60,438 nt of DNA from Rubneribacter badeniensis (GCF_002899695.1 NZ_PPEL01000008.1:1-60438); one strand, 5' to 3'. Positions 48,367 through 58,913 are shown, counted from the stretch's first letter. Translations and numbers: made by a program. The notes: generated by a model not told the origin, from the sequence alone.

Positions 48367-50811
48367 TCAGCGGCGCAGGCGAGCGGCACCGACGGCGCAT
48401 GCAACCACGCTGAGCGTTGCAACGCAGGCTAACGTGCCGGCTGCGCTCGCCAGCGGGTCGTTCGTTCGCGCGAGGGACGTGCGGGAAGCGGCCGCAGCGG
48501 CATCGGCACGCGAGTTGGACTGCGCTTCGGGAGAGGGCGCTTTGGAATCATCGGGCATGTCGGGAGCTTCCGGATCCTCAGGAGCGACAGGATCCTCGGG
48601 GCTCTCAGGATCCTCCGGTTCAGTGGGCTCTTCTGGATCCTCCGGCTCCTCCGGATCCACAGGCCGCTCCGTTGCAAACGCTTTCACGCATACGTTGCCC
48701 AGCTCCATGCCCATGTCCTGACAATCGACCCACCCCTCCTCGTCAACCGAAGAGCCGGTGGCCTTCAGGAAGCTCTCGCCAGACGCAGCATACACCCGCA
48801 TTGAGGGAAATCCGGGGTCGTCATTTAAAGAAAGCGCCGCCTCCACCGGAACGGATCGATCACCGTCGCCATCAAGCAGCGACACGACCACGCTGAACGT
48901 CTGGCCTGCGTCCACCGCTACCGTTTGAGGCAAGTCGATGGTGTACCAGCCCCAGCACTCCACCGACTGGTGGAAAGAACAGGCCGGTTCCGCGCTCTCA
49001 GGATTGGTCGGATCGGTCAGCCCAACGCGCACGTCGATGAACACTTCTATGTCGTCATCAGGTACCCATACGCCCACTGCGTCCAGTGTCTGATTGTCGG
49101 ATGCGGTGAACACGTTCGCACCAGAAAACTGCACGTCAGGCTGCCAAAGCTGCTGGGACATTATGGCATCGTACTGGTATGTTTCGTCGTAGGAAGGCTG
49201 ATCGTTCGGCGCCTCGTCGGGAACCATCACCGCAGGCTGGGCGAGCGTCTTTTCGCAGTAGGAGAAGCGGAACAGGCCGCCGTCGCCCATCGCCATCGTT
49301 TCGCCACTACTACTCTCAACTGTTTCGCCCCACGAGTTCTTGATAATCCACGCGCCGTCGATACGGGGGACTATCCACGAGACACCGTCATCATCTCGCG
49401 CGACCTGGGCAATCTCGGAGTCATAGAAACGCTCGTCACCGTCTTCGTCATAAAGCTCTATCGCGAAGTTCCAGCGGGAATACGTGTCGTCCCAGCCGAT
49501 GATCGTCACCACATGATTGGTGGTGAAGCCCTGTTCGTCCGAGTCGTGAATCCAATAGTTTTGAGGAAGGACCGCTTGCGGAGCATCGGGATCGGAGGCG
49601 TCGGCAGACGCGTAGGGATCGGCAGACACATCAAGAGCGCTGATCTCACTGGACGTATCGGAGTCGAGACTGGCAGAAACGCCAGAATCAAGGGCGACGG
49701 CTCCGCTGAGCGCATTTGGGCTGGCGAGCGCATCGGAATCGGCAGTCTCATTGAGGTCAACCGCCTCCCCTTCGCCGCTCTCCGAATCCGCATTCTCCAG
49801 ACCCGCGTGGTAGTATGGACTGCCCGGATCGTCAGCATAGTAGAGCACCGACACCGCACCGGTGTCGAAGATGGCCTGCTTCGTTGCGTCGAGCGCCTCC
49901 TCCTTCCAGTCGCGATCGACCGTACCGTCCGCATTAACGCGAACGAAGGGCGCGATCTCGGGGAGTCCCTTGCTGTAATCAAGGCGCACACGCGACAGAT
50001 TGTAGTTCGCTGCTGCGGCTGCCGCCATGGCGTCACGGTCATCAGCATTGAAAGGCACGTCAGTCTCGTTCGACAGGCCGCGACCCGCCGCAAGGGCTGC
50101 TGAGGCCGCCATCCAATTGCCTCCCTGATCAAAGCCGTATCTGTCTTCATCCGAAATCATATGATCGTTGTCGGAGGTGGTCAATTCACACCCTTCGAGC
50201 GTACCGTCATTCGTCTGCCCATTGAACGCTCCGTACGCCAGCTGAGCCTCCGACCAGTCCAGTTCGTTACCACCCGCCGACGAGATGCCCTGCTGCACCA
50301 TCCGAGCCGATTCAAGCGACGCCACCGCCCCGAACGCCCAGCACGACCCCGTGCTCCCCTGATCTTTGACCGACGTGTACGGCGCCGTGTAGGCTGAAGG
50401 CAGAAGCGCGTTCGCCGCAATTCCCGGATCGGCGGCTTCGTCTTCCAAAAAGAGCACTGCGCCGTTTTCCGACAGGAAGGTGCGCTGAGCGTTGAGCGCT
50501 AGGGCGTCGGCCACGAGAGGACGGAGGTCTTCCACGGCCGCATCGTAAGCTGCGTCTTGCTGCGGCGCAGCAAGCGCTACCGTTGGCAGTAACGACGCAA
50601 CCAGCAGCCCCGCCAGCACCGCGCGGCAACCTGCCGACAACGCCGTGCGACATCCCGCCGCCGCACGGCGTCGCGCTGTTGCACGACAACTCGCCGCCGT
50701 GTGGCAATCTGCCGCTGCACGACAGTTCGCCGTCGCATGGCCACACATCGCCGTGCGAACACGCCCCGTCGCACAGCAACTCACCGCCGCGCGCTTTTTC
50801 CGATTCGCCAT
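48367..50811 (-). CDS. secreted papain-like (C1) protease with Cys-rich N-terminus and LARTN anchor
   Basis: 814 residues from ATG 50811 (GGAGGG upstream). Residues 12-62 are an odd Cys/Ala/Arg repeat (ANCRAAADCHTAASCRATAR), placed before the hydrophobic signal core (AVLAGLLVASLLPTVALA). Catalytic residues are C157 (QGSTGSCWAFGA), H433 (TNHVVTIIGWDD) and N492 (WIIKNSWGE). A long acidic insert (about 340-415) separates Cys and His. After a beta-rich domain comes a Pro/Glu repeat (PEEPEDPEEP), then LARTNDPLA, a helix and ARLRR. The sorting-like motif has N where the others have G, which may weaken or change anchoring. It lies apart from the main protease array. Confidence 0.85.
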   Translation of the reverse strand: MANRKKRAAVSCCATGRVRTAMCGHATANCRAAADCHTAASCRATARRRAAAGCRTALSAGCRAVLAGLLVASLLPTVALAAPQQDAAYDAAVEDLRPLVADALALNAQRTFLSENGAVLFLEDEAADPGIAANALLPSAYTAPYTSVKDQGSTGSCWAFGAVASLESARMVQQGISSAGGNELDWSEAQLAYGAFNGQTNDGTLEGCELTTSDNDHMISDEDRYGFDQGGNWMAASAALAAGRGLSNETDVPFNADDRDAMAAAAAANYNLSRVRLDYSKGLPEIAPFVRVNADGTVDRDWKEEALDATKQAIFDTGAVSVLYYADDPGSPYYHAGLENADSESGEGEAVDLNETADSDALASPNALSGAVALDSGVSASLDSDTSSEISALDVSADPYASADASDPDAPQAVLPQNYWIHDSDEQGFTTNHVVTIIGWDDTYSRWNFAIELYDEDGDERFYDSEIAQVARDDDGVSWIVPRIDGAWIIKNSWGETVESSSGETMAMGDGGLFRFSYCEKTLAQPAVMVPDEAPNDQPSYDETYQYDAIMSQQLWQPDVQFSGANVFTASDNQTLDAVGVWVPDDDIEVFIDVRVGLTDPTNPESAEPACSFHQSVECWGWYTIDLPQTVAVDAGQTFSVVVSLLDGDGDRSVPVEAALSLNDDPGFPSMRVYAASGESFLKATGSSVDEEGWVDCQDMGMELGNVCVKAFATERPVDPEEPEDPEEPTEPEDPESPEDPVAPEDPEAPDMPDDSKAPSPEAQSNSRADAAAAASRTSLARTNDPLASAAGTLACVATLSVVACAVGAARLRR

Positions 50812-51626
50812 CTTGCAGCCCTCCGGTCGAAGCGAACTCATCTGAAATAGCGCCACTATACCCCGCTATCGGCAACAAAAGAGCAACACTGCACTTGCGT
50901 AGGCGCATTCCCCTTGCCGACACCCGCCAATGGAGCCACGGCAAGGGGTGCGGGGTACGCAGAGTTCGGAGACGGGTGCGGAGGACTAGGGGTGCGGAGG
51001 CGGGCGAAGGGTCAGAGATGCGAGGGTGAAGCAGAGACAAGGGTGCGGGAGTCAAAAACAGGGCAGAACAGTGACGTCCAACCTTTTGCGGTAATGGATT
51101 CGACAAAAAATCTGCCATTTTTACCGTTGTGCGAGCCAGATAACTTAAAAATGACCTAAATAGGCTTTTTGGAGCTTCAGACAGCGTGTATATGCTCGCC
51201 TACGGTAATATTTCACCAAAAATTTGCAAATTCGTTACCGTTTGAAATGTGATAAAAATAGCCACGATAAAATATTGCTGAAAATATGGAAATCTATTAC
51301 CAATTGCGCTGAAGTAGGGGCTCACGAGACAGGTGAGACGGTGCTGACGATGCGAGGAAGAGCGACGCGAGTAGAACGTGGTGCGAGCGATGTGGCGCAG
51401 TGTGGGCGACGGGATGCGAAACTGACGTGTGAGTGTTGGCGCAAGCGCGCGGAGTGCGGACATGCGGGACGCGACGTTCCGGGGCACGGGCGCATGGAGC
51501 GCGACCGCACGGACACGCGACGTGAGGGGCGCAGGCGCATGGGGGCGCGACCGTACGGACGTGCAAACGCATGAGACGCAACCGTGTGGGCGTGCGGACG
51601 CATGAGACGCAACCGCATAGAATATG

Positions 51627-51657
51627 GGGGGTCGGCGGTGGGTGACCGCCGACCCCC
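51627..51657. terminator. strong hairpin, possible terminator
   Basis: A 13-bp perfect stem (GGGGGTCGGCGGT / ACCGCCGACCCCC) with a 5-base loop. No T run follows on either strand, so the terminator call is tentative. Confidence 0.45.
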
Positions 51658-51726
51658 AGTGCATACTGTCACGCGGTGGAGCCGCTGCGCCGCGTGCGGC
51701 GGTGGATGCGCTGGTGCCGAAGAGTC

Positions 51727-51757
51727 TGCATCCGCGGCGCAGTTCACCGCGGATGCA
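51727..51757. terminator. strong hairpin, possible terminator of the activase operon
   Basis: An 11-bp perfect stem (TGCATCCGCGG / CCGCGGATGCA) with a 9-base loop, downstream of the activase stop on the minus strand, with REP-like copies in between. Confidence 0.45.
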
Positions 51758-51764
51758 ACCCCAC

Positions 51765-51790
51765 GTAACGTATCCCCGTCCTTTTGTCAC
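51765..51790 (+). repeat. REP-like hairpin D
   Basis: GTAACGTATCCCCGTCC then TTTTGTCAC. Tandem with copy E, 19 bases apart. Confidence 0.8.
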
Positions 51791-51809
51791 ACGAAAGAGA
51801 AGAGCGCGT

Positions 51810-51836
51810 GTGGCAGTATCCCCGTCCTTTTGTCAC
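51810..51836 (+). repeat. REP-like hairpin E
   Basis: GTGGCAGTATCCCCGTCC then TTTTGTCAC, in the same orientation as the other copies. Confidence 0.8.
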
Positions 51837-51891
51837 AGGGAACGCCTCGGCGCGTGCGACCCCGCCGCCGGGGCCGCACGCGCCCGGCCGC

Positions 51892-54800
51892 TTACGCGCG
51901 CTCGGTCTCCACCTCCAGCGCGCCGGCGTCCTCTTGCTCGGCATGCGGGCCGTTGGCCCGCACGAACGCATCGCGCGCCTGCTTGGCCTCGGCCTCCTTG
52001 TCGGCGAGGTTCGCCTTCGCCACGGAAATCATGAGCTTGATGCGGTTGAGCTGGTTCACCTCTGACGCGCCGGGATCGTAGTCCACGGCCACGATGTTGC
52101 TCTCGGGGTAGCGCCGGCGCAGCTCCTTGATGACGGCCTTGCCCACCACGTGGTTCGGAAGGCACGCGAACGGCTGCGTGCACACCACGTTGGGCGCGCC
52201 CGTTTTGATGAGCTCCACCATCTCGGCCGTGAGCAGCCACCCCTCGCCCATCGAGTTGCACAGCGACAGGATCTCGCTCGCATACTCGGCCAACTCGTAG
52301 ATGTTCGCCGGCGGCTCGAAGCGGCTCGAAGCGCGCAGCGCGCGCGTGACCGGCGCGCGGAACCTGTCGATCACCCAAAGGGCGATGCGGCTGCCCACCT
52401 CGCTCTTCTTCGTCTTGCCCAGCTGGCGCTGGAAGATGCCGCCCGCGATGCCGAACAGGAAGAACTCGATGAGCCCCGGCACCACGGCCTCGCAGCCCTC
52501 GCGCTCGATCACGTCAACGATCTGGTTGTTCGCCGTGGGATGGAACTTCACCAAAATCTCGCCCACCACGCCCACGCGCGGCTTCGCGCCCTCGCCCGCA
52601 AGCGGCAGCGTGTCGAAGTCCTCCACGATGGCGCGCACCGTGCGCTTGAACTCCGCGCGCTTCACGCCGCGATGCAGCTGTTCCTTGCAGGTGCCCATCC
52701 ACTGGTCGAACAGCGCGTTCGCGCTGCCGGGCTCCACCTCGTAGGGGCGCGTGCGGTACAGGCACATCATCAGCAAATCGCCGTACATGAGCGCGTACAC
52801 GGCCTGCAGGAGCATCTTCGGCGTGATCTTGAAGCCGGGGTTGTCCTCGCCGAGGTCCTTGAACGACAGCGCGATCACCGGCACGTGCGACAGGCCCACG
52901 CTCGCCAGCGCCTTGCGGATGAGCGAGATGTAGTTCGTGGCGCGGCAGCCACCGCCCGTCTGCGTGATGATGACGGCCAGCTTGTTGGTGTCGTAACGGC
53001 CGCTCATCACGGCTTCCATGATCTGCCCGGTCACGAGGATGGACGGATAGCAGATGTCGTTGTTCACGTACTTCAGGCCCGCGTCCACCGCGCCGTGGTC
53101 CACACTGGGCAGCAGTTCCAGGTTGTAGCCGAAGCGGTGGAAGATGTCGATGAGCAGGTCGAAGTGGATGGGCGCCATCTGCGGGCACAGGATGGTGTAG
53201 CCCGCCTCCTTCATCTCCTCGGTGAACACCGCGCGCGGGAACTCGGTGGTGGCGCCCTCGCACTGACGGAAGCGCTCGCGCACCTCGGGCGCGGCCTTCT
53301 CGGCGAACGTGGCGGGGGCGCTCGCGGCGGGCGAAGCGGACGCAGCGCCCGAAACCGCGCCGCCGACCTCGCCGCCGTCATCCGCAGACGCGGCTGCGCT
53401 GCCGGCCTCGCCCGCTGCGGGGACGCCCGGCGCACCTCCAACGCTCGCGGCAGCATGCTCGCCCTCTGCGGAAACGCCGCCTGCCGCATCCACGCTCGCG
53501 GCAGCCAGTTCGGCGGCGATGCGGCCTTCCGCAGCCCCCGTCTTGGCATCGATACGCGCGTTCGCGTCGGCCACCAGCGCGTCGACGTCGAGCGACGCGA
53601 CCGGGCACCCGCACGGCGTGCGCTCGGCCTCGGCCTCCTCGTCGGCCTGATCCTTGAGCGCGGCCAGAAGCGAGCGCACGCGGATGCGCGCCGCGCCGAG
53701 GTTCGACACCTCGTCGATCTTGAGCACGGTGTACACCTTGCCCGCCGCTTCCAATATCTCCTGCACCTGGTCGGTGGTGAGCGCGTCAAGGCCGCAGCCG
53801 AACGAATTCAGCTGGATGAGGTCGAGGTCGCGCCGCTCGGTGGCCACCTTCGCCGCCGCGTACAGGCGCGTGTGGTACATCCATTGGTCCACCAGGCGGA
53901 TGGGGCGCTCGAGCGTGCCCAAGTGCGCGATGGAGTCCTCGGTGAGCACGGCCAGCCCGAAGCTCGTCAAAAGCTCGGGGATGGCGTGGTTGATCTCGGG
54001 GTCGTTGTGGTAAGGACGGCCAGCCAGCACGATGCCGTGCGTGCCGGTGCGCTCCATCCACGCAAGCGTCTCGGCGCCCTTCGCGCGGATGTCGCGCTTG
54101 AACGCCTCGTCCTCGGCCCACGCGGCCTCCACAGCGGCGTCCACCTCGGCGCGCGTCGGCGCAGAAACGCCTTCGCCCATCAGCTCCGGATGCGCTTCCA
54201 CCAGCTCGACGAACAGGCGCTCTTTAAGGTTCTCCTTGCGGTCGTAGGGCAGCCAGGGATTCAGGAACTGCGTGCTCGATTCGCGCAGCTCGTCGATGTT
54301 GAGGCGCAGCGCCTCGGCGTAGCTGGCCACGATAGGGCAGTTGAAGTGGTTGCCCGCGCCCTCATCCTCCTGCCGCTCCCACTTGCTGCACGGGAACCAG
54401 ATGAAGTCGGGGCGCTTGTCCAGCAGGTTCATGATGTGGCCGTGCGAGAGCTTCGCCGGGTAGCACACGCTCTCCGACGGCATGGACTCGATGCCCGCCT
54501 CGTAGGTCTTCTTCGTGGACGGGTCGGACAGCACCACGCGGAAGCCCAGCTTCGTGAAGAACGTGAACCAGAACGGGTAGTTCTCGTACATGTTGAGCGC
54601 GCGCGGAATGCCCACGTTGCCGCGCGTGGCGACCTCGGGCGAAAGGGGCTCGTAGCCGAACAGACGCTGGCTCTTGTACTCGTAGAGGTTCGGCACGTCC
54701 TTGGCGGCATCGAGCGCGCCCGCGCCCTTCTCGCAGCGGTTGCCCGTGATGAAGCGGCGGTGCTTGCCCGTGGCCTCGTCGATGCCGAAGTCGTTCACCG

Positions 54801-56763
54801 TGAGCAGGCAGTGGTTGCTGCACGCCTTGCAGCGCACGGTCCTGTGCGTGGGGGCCAGCGCCTCGATCTGCTCCAGGGTGAGCAGGGTGGAACGCACCGG
54901 AGCGGCAGAGGGGGCGGCATCCAGCTCGGCGGTGCTCCACGCCGCGGCCGCCTCGGAGGTGCGGGCGGCGTGCGCAGCCGCCTCGCGGTAGCGGTCGCGC
55001 GCCAGAAGCGCCGCGCCGTAGGCGCCCATGTTGCCGGCGATGTCGGGCCGCACGGCGTTCACCTCGGAAAGCTGCTCGAACGCGCGCAGCACGGCGTCGT
55101 TTAGAAACGTGCCGCCCTGCACGATCACCTTCGTGCCCACGTCGTGCGGGTCGCGGATCTTGATGACCTTGAACAGGGCGTTCTTGATGACCGACAGCGC
55201 CAGCCCCGCGGCGATGTCGCCCACGGTGGCGCCTTCCTTCTGCGCTTGCTTCACGCGGCTGTTCATGAACACGGTGCAGCGGCTGCCCAGATCAACCGGG
55301 GCCTTCGCGCGGATGGCCGTCTGCGCGAAGGCGGCCACGTCGAGGTTCAGGCCGCTCGCGAAGCTCTCGATGAAGCTGCCGCAGCCCGAGGAGCACGCCT
55401 CGTTCAGCATGATGTGATCGATCACGCCGTCCTTCACGCGCAGGCACTTCATGTCCTGCCCGCCGATGTCCAGGATGAACTCCACGCCCGGCAGCATTTC
55501 CTGCGCGCCGCGCAGATGCGCCACCGTCTCAATCTCGCCCGAGTCCACGCGCAGGGCCTCCAGCAGAAGCCCCTCGCCGTAGCCGGTCACCGTGGCGTGA
55601 CCGATCGTCACGAGCGGCTCGCCCGTGTCGGCGTCCACCGGCATGTCGTTGTACAGGTTGGAGAGCGCGGCGCGGGCGCAGCCCAGCACGTCGCCCTTGT
55701 TGCTGGCGTAGTGGCTCCACAGAAGCGCACCGTCCTCGCCGATGAGCGCCGCCTTGAACGTGGTGGAGCCCGCGTCGATGCCCAGGTAGGCCATCCCCGT
55801 GTAGTCCATGAGGCTGCCGCGGCGCACGCATTCGGCGTCGTGGCGGCGCTTGAACTCCGCGTAGTCCTCCTCATCGGCGAACAGCGGGGGCAGCCGCACC
55901 ACCTCGGAGCCCTGGATGTCGCCCAAGCCCTTCAAGCGTTCCAGCACGTCGGCTAGCTGCTCGGCTTTCACCGTATCGGACGCCGCGCCCGCGATGGCGC
56001 AGCCGCTGGCCACGAACAGGTGCGCGTTGTCGGGCACGATGATGTGCTCGTCGTCCAGCTCAAGCGTTTCGTAGAAGCGCTTGCGCAGCTCCGGCAGGTA
56101 CTGCAAGGGGCCGCCCAAAAACGCCACGTGGCCGCGGATGGGGCGGCCGCACGCAAGGCCACTGATGGTCTGCGTGACGACGGACTGGAAGATGGACGCG
56201 GCGATGTCCTCCTTGCGCGCGCCCTCGTTCAGCAGCGGCTGCACGTCGGTTTTGGCGAACACGCCACAGCGGCTGGCGATGGGGTACAGCGTGGCGTGCT
56301 CGCGCGCCAGCTCGTTCAGGCCGCCCGCGTCGGTGTTCAGAAGCGCGGCCATCTGGTCGATGAACGCGCCGGTGCCGCCGGCGCACGTGCCGTTCATGCG
56401 CTGCTCGATGCCCTGGTCGAAGTAGATGATCTTCGCGTCCTCGCCGCCCAGCTCGATGGCCACGTCCGTTTTGGGGATGAACGTCTCAACCGCCGTCTTG
56501 GAGGCGATGACCTCCTGCACGAACTCAATGCCCAGCCACTGCGCCAGCAGAAGCCCGCCCGAGCCCGTGATGGCAATCGTCATGCGCTCGTCGCCGAAGT
56601 CGGCCGCGGCCGCCTCCAGCACCTCCACGATGGTGGCGCGCACGTCGGCGTGGTGGCGCTGGTACACCGCATAGCGCACCTCGTGTGCGTCGTCGAGGAT
56701 GGCCAGCTTCACCGTGGTCGATCCCACGTCGATGCCGATATGGAGGTTCGTGTTCCCGTCCAT
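51892..56763 (-). CDS. giant acyl-CoA dehydratase activase-related protein (two BcrAD/HgdC ATPase domains plus DUF2229/HgdB-like region)
   Basis: 1623 residues from ATG 56763 (GGAGG upstream). The first ASKHA ATPase domain (about 7-270) has [28 protein letters not shown] and [11 protein letters not shown], whose two cysteines match the cluster-bridging cysteines of HgdC activators. The second (about 320-580) has [26 protein letters not shown] and GSRCTVF. A cysteine cluster (CKACSNHC) opens the DUF2229 region, followed by PCSKWERQ; an Ala-rich linker (about 1120-1190) precedes a dehydratase-like end (GGGCRATNY). The family uses ATP to push electrons into radical 2-hydroxyacyl-CoA dehydratases, but no dehydratase subunit gene is adjacent, so its role here is open. 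It follows the TetR gene by 79 bases. Confidence 0.85.
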   Translation of the reverse strand: MDGNTNLHIGIDVGSTTVKLAILDDAHEVRYAVYQRHHADVRATIVEVLEAAAADFGDERMTIAITGSGGLLLAQWLGIEFVQEVIASKTAVETFIPKTDVAIELGGEDAKIIYFDQGIEQRMNGTCAGGTGAFIDQMAALLNTDAGGLNELAREHATLYPIASRCGVFAKTDVQPLLNEGARKEDIAASIFQSVVTQTISGLACGRPIRGHVAFLGGPLQYLPELRKRFYETLELDDEHIIVPDNAHLFVASGCAIAGAASDTVKAEQLADVLERLKGLGDIQGSEVVRLPPLFADEEDYAEFKRRHDAECVRRGSLMDYTGMAYLGIDAGSTTFKAALIGEDGALLWSHYASNKGDVLGCARAALSNLYNDMPVDADTGEPLVTIGHATVTGYGEGLLLEALRVDSGEIETVAHLRGAQEMLPGVEFILDIGGQDMKCLRVKDGVIDHIMLNEACSSGCGSFIESFASGLNLDVAAFAQTAIRAKAPVDLGSRCTVFMNSRVKQAQKEGATVGDIAAGLALSVIKNALFKVIKIRDPHDVGTKVIVQGGTFLNDAVLRAFEQLSEVNAVRPDIAGNMGAYGAALLARDRYREAAAHAARTSEAAAAWSTAELDAAPSAAPVRSTLLTLEQIEALAPTHRTVRCKACSNHCLLTVNDFGIDEATGKHRRFITGNRCEKGAGALDAAKDVPNLYEYKSQRLFGYEPLSPEVATRGNVGIPRALNMYENYPFWFTFFTKLGFRVVLSDPSTKKTYEAGIESMPSESVCYPAKLSHGHIMNLLDKRPDFIWFPCSKWERQEDEGAGNHFNCPIVASYAEALRLNIDELRESSTQFLNPWLPYDRKENLKERLFVELVEAHPELMGEGVSAPTRAEVDAAVEAAWAEDEAFKRDIRAKGAETLAWMERTGTHGIVLAGRPYHNDPEINHAIPELLTSFGLAVLTEDSIAHLGTLERPIRLVDQWMYHTRLYAAAKVATERRDLDLIQLNSFGCGLDALTTDQVQEILEAAGKVYTVLKIDEVSNLGAARIRVRSLLAALKDQADEEAEAERTPCGCPVASLDVDALVADANARIDAKTGAAEGRIAAELAAASVDAAGGVSAEGEHAAASVGGAPGVPAAGEAGSAAASADDGGEVGGAVSGAASASPAASAPATFAEKAAPEVRERFRQCEGATTEFPRAVFTEEMKEAGYTILCPQMAPIHFDLLIDIFHRFGYNLELLPSVDHGAVDAGLKYVNNDICYPSILVTGQIMEAVMSGRYDTNKLAVIITQTGGGCRATNYISLIRKALASVGLSHVPVIALSFKDLGEDNPGFKITPKMLLQAVYALMYGDLLMMCLYRTRPYEVEPGSANALFDQWMGTCKEQLHRGVKRAEFKRTVRAIVEDFDTLPLAGEGAKPRVGVVGEILVKFHPTANNQIVDVIEREGCEAVVPGLIEFFLFGIAGGIFQRQLGKTKKSEVGSRIALWVIDRFRAPVTRALRASSRFEPPANIYELAEYASEILSLCNSMGEGWLLTAEMVELIKTGAPNVVCTQPFACLPNHVVGKAVIKELRRRYPESNIVAVDYDPGASEVNQLNRIKLMISVAKANLADKEAEAKQARDAFVRANGPHAEQEDAGALEVETERA

Positions 56764-56842
56764 GGTTCCTCCGTCGCTCTCGCGGATCCCTTCGATCCCG
56801 CTTCCGTTGCCCTTGTCCCGCTTCGCTTCCATCCGCGCCCCT

Positions 56843-57811
56843 CTACAACGTGATCGATTCGCCCGGTTTGATGAAGAACAGCCGCATGGCGATGAGCGCC
56901 ATCTCCTCCGAGCTTTCCCGCATGCCCGTCTCGATCCACCGCTGGATGACTCCGAGGTACGCGGACGCGAAGAACGCCACGTAGTACTGCACGAACGGCT
57001 CGGGGTTGTTCCGGTAGCGCTCGTGCAGGATGGATTGGATGAGGTTCGTGCACACGGCGTCGCGCAGCCGCGGGCCGAAGCGCACGTCGCCGCCGGGGCC
57101 GAGCACCGCGTGCAGGAAGTCGCCTTGCTCGCGCAGGTAGTCGAAGAGGTCCACGAGCAGCGGCAGCGGCTTTCTGCGCGCGCGGTAGCCGAGCAGCTTG
57201 CGCACGGTAAGGTCCTGCATGCGTCCCTGGAGGCGGTCGAGATCGTCCATGACCTCGTCCTCAAGCGTGGCGAGCAGGGCGTCTTTGTCGCGGAAATGGT
57301 TGTAGAACGTGCCGCGGTTGAGGTCGGCCCGCGCGCACAAGTCGTTCACCGAAAAGCCGTCAAATCCGCGCTCCTCCATGAGCGCGATGAGCGCGTTGCG
57401 CAGCGCGCGCTTCGATTTGGTGATGCGTCGATCCTCGCCGCAGGCAGGCGACGGGGACGCCGCAGCGGATGGCCGAGCGGCGTCCGACGCGGAAGCGGAG
57501 CGGCACGTGGAAGCGGATGCGTCTGCGAAGGAAGATGCGGAACGGGAAGCCGGAGACGGAGTCACCGAGCGGGACGCCGCGACCGACCGAGATGCCGGAG
57601 CCGGAGCCACAGCCGAGCGGGGCGCCGAGGCCGCAACCAACGTCGAAGCAACGGTCGAGCGGGGCACCGCAGCCGACCGGGACGCCGGGGCTGGGACCGG
57701 AGCCACAGCCGAGAGGGACACCGGGGCCGCGGTCGAACGGGGCGCCGAGCATGCGGCCGTCGCCGAGCCCGACTTCGGCATCGGAACCGAATCTGACGAT
57801 ACGAACGGCAT
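56843..57811 (-). CDS. TetR/AcrR-family regulator with long low-complexity N-terminus
   Basis: About 322 residues. The TetR helix-turn-helix begins near residue 130 ([51 protein letters not shown]) and a helical ligand domain follows. The first about 125 residues are Ala/Ser/Pro/Arg-rich repeats ([24 protein letters not shown]), not normal in this family. ATG 57811 with GGAGG is chosen; ATG 57838 is the alternative. A start nearer the HTH would need GTG or TTG. It heads the operon with the activase, and a 19-bp palindrome sits at its promoter, so self-repression is likely. Confidence 0.8.
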   Translation of the reverse strand: MPFVSSDSVPMPKSGSATAACSAPRSTAAPVSLSAVAPVPAPASRSAAVPRSTVASTLVAASAPRSAVAPAPASRSVAASRSVTPSPASRSASSFADASASTCRSASASDAARPSAAASPSPACGEDRRITKSKRALRNALIALMEERGFDGFSVNDLCARADLNRGTFYNHFRDKDALLATLEDEVMDDLDRLQGRMQDLTVRKLLGYRARRKPLPLLVDLFDYLREQGDFLHAVLGPGGDVRFGPRLRDAVCTNLIQSILHERYRNNPEPFVQYYVAFFASAYLGVIQRWIETGMRESSEEMALIAMRLFFIKPGESITL

Positions 57812-57839
57812 GATCCTCCAATTGAACACAGGGGCCATT

Positions 57840-57858
57840 AATGAACAAGTTGTTCATT
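57840..57858. promoter_or_regulatory. TetR-type operator palindrome
   Basis: AATGAACAAGTTGTTCATT is a perfect palindrome around a central G, just upstream of the TetR gene at the expected transcription start. Such TGAACA-TGTTCA sites are typical of TetR-family operators. Confidence 0.8.
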
Positions 57859-57865
57859 TACTCGC

Positions 57866-57894
57866 ATTATAGCTGGGAAACAAGGGGATGGCAA
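57866..57894 (-). promoter_or_regulatory. promoter of the TetR-activase operon
   Basis: Minus strand -35 TTGCCA (57889-57894), a 17-base spacer and -10 TATAAT (57866-57871). Transcription would begin inside the adjacent palindrome. Confidence 0.75.
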
Positions 57895-57967
57895 CGCTCC
57901 TCCCGCAAACGACCACGACCGCAGGGCTCCGCACCGCATACTCGGCAAAGGCACTATGTCGAACGAA

Positions 57968-57983
57968 TGTTTCACGTGAAACA
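57968..57983. promoter_or_regulatory. parS: parS site 1 (ParB-binding)
   Basis: TGTTTCACGTGAAACA, the canonical 16-bp ParB site with no mismatch. The palindrome extends to 24 bases (57964-57987). Confidence 0.93.
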
Positions 57984-58243
57984 TTCGGAGTGGAGAGTCG
58001 AAAGAGCTCCGAAGCGATGTCCGGCTTGCCCGATCGCAACCGGCTCGGCCTCGGTCTGTCCGGGGCAGCTTGCAAACGAATTGGCATTGCCCTGCGCATC
58101 GCCCCATCGACCTTCCCGGCCCCCATCTCACCGCCTCCTTGGAAGGCGTCGCTCCAGGAAAGGACGGCGAACAGGGCAGCAGACCACAAGCCCGTTCAAG
58201 CCAAACGCTTCGCCGGTCCTTCTCGAATACCGCGCTTTCTCAG

Positions 58244-58328
58244 ATGCCGACCCTGCCAGAATGCCAACCCCGCCAAAATGCCGACCCTGCCAGAATGCCG
58301 ATCCCTCCCGAATGCCGCGCCAATCCGA
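58244..58328 (+). repeat. 17-bp tandem repeat between parS sites
   Basis: Five consecutive 17-base units each starting ATGCC. Units 1 and 3 are identical (ATGCCGACCCTGCCAGA); the others differ at a few positions. The non-triplet period argues against a coding origin. Confidence 0.8.
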
Positions 58329-58401
58329 ATCCGGCCCCCTCGCGCCGCAATGGAGCGACTTTTCCGCACCTCCGCTTTCCGCAAACTCATAGACGAACGG
58401 A

Positions 58402-58417
58402 TGTTTCACGTGAAACA
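58402..58417. promoter_or_regulatory. parS: parS site 2 (ParB-binding)
   Basis: TGTTTCACGTGAAACA with no mismatch, in a 24-base perfect palindrome (58398-58421). 434 bases from site 1. Confidence 0.93.
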
Positions 58418-58897
58418 TCCGGGATGAAGCGAAATCGAGGTTGCTTCATCTGAGTCCACCCAGGTTCGCAAACCCATCCCGTAGCCGCCATCACACCGAA
58501 CAAGCTTCCGGGAACTGCACGCAAAACGACCCAAACGGAATGAGCACGCATGCCTCGCCCCCAAAGCGTACGGAGCCATGGGCACCCCCCCCCCCAAAAA
58601 AGCGCACGACGCCATGAGCATGCGCGCCCACCCCAAAGCGTACGGAGCCGATGGGGGCGAAGACTCGAAGGCCCCTTTCGCACCGCAAACAGCGAGCGGC
58701 GGCACGCAGCGGAAAACCATCGCGACGAAGCCGACCAGCCCAACGCGTCCGAACAGCCCGCGCATCGTGCGGCACGACCTCGCGCGGCGCAACCTCATCC
58801 GAACGCGACCTCGCCCTATGCGCCCCAGAGCGCCGCCCGAACGCATCCCGAAACGCACCACGCCGAAACGCTTCACGACCCCTCGAAAACGCCCCGA

Positions 58898-58913
58898 TGT
58901 TTCACGTGAAACA
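58898..58913. promoter_or_regulatory. parS: parS site 3 (ParB-binding)
   Basis: TGTTTCACGTGAAACA with no mismatch, 496 bases from site 2 and about 80 bases before birA. Confidence 0.93.

Larger units (their letters stand above)
50812..51891. other. 1.1 kb intergenic region
   Basis: No supported gene. AT-rich islets at 51090-51310 contain CGGTAA/TTACCG words. 51470-51610 has degenerate repeats around 'CGCATGAGACGCAACCG'. Then follow two strong hairpins (51627-51657, 51727-51757) and REP-like copies D and E before the end of the activase gene. Confidence 0.6.

Noticed and set aside
51224-51790. Open frames in the 51.2-51.8 kb intergenic region
   Set aside because: His/Cys/Arg-rich, driven by degenerate DNA repeats; no start signals or domains.
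57964-58421. CACGTG palindromes as generic terminators or TetR operators
   Set aside because: They match the 16-bp canonical parS exactly three times, which is a far better explanation.
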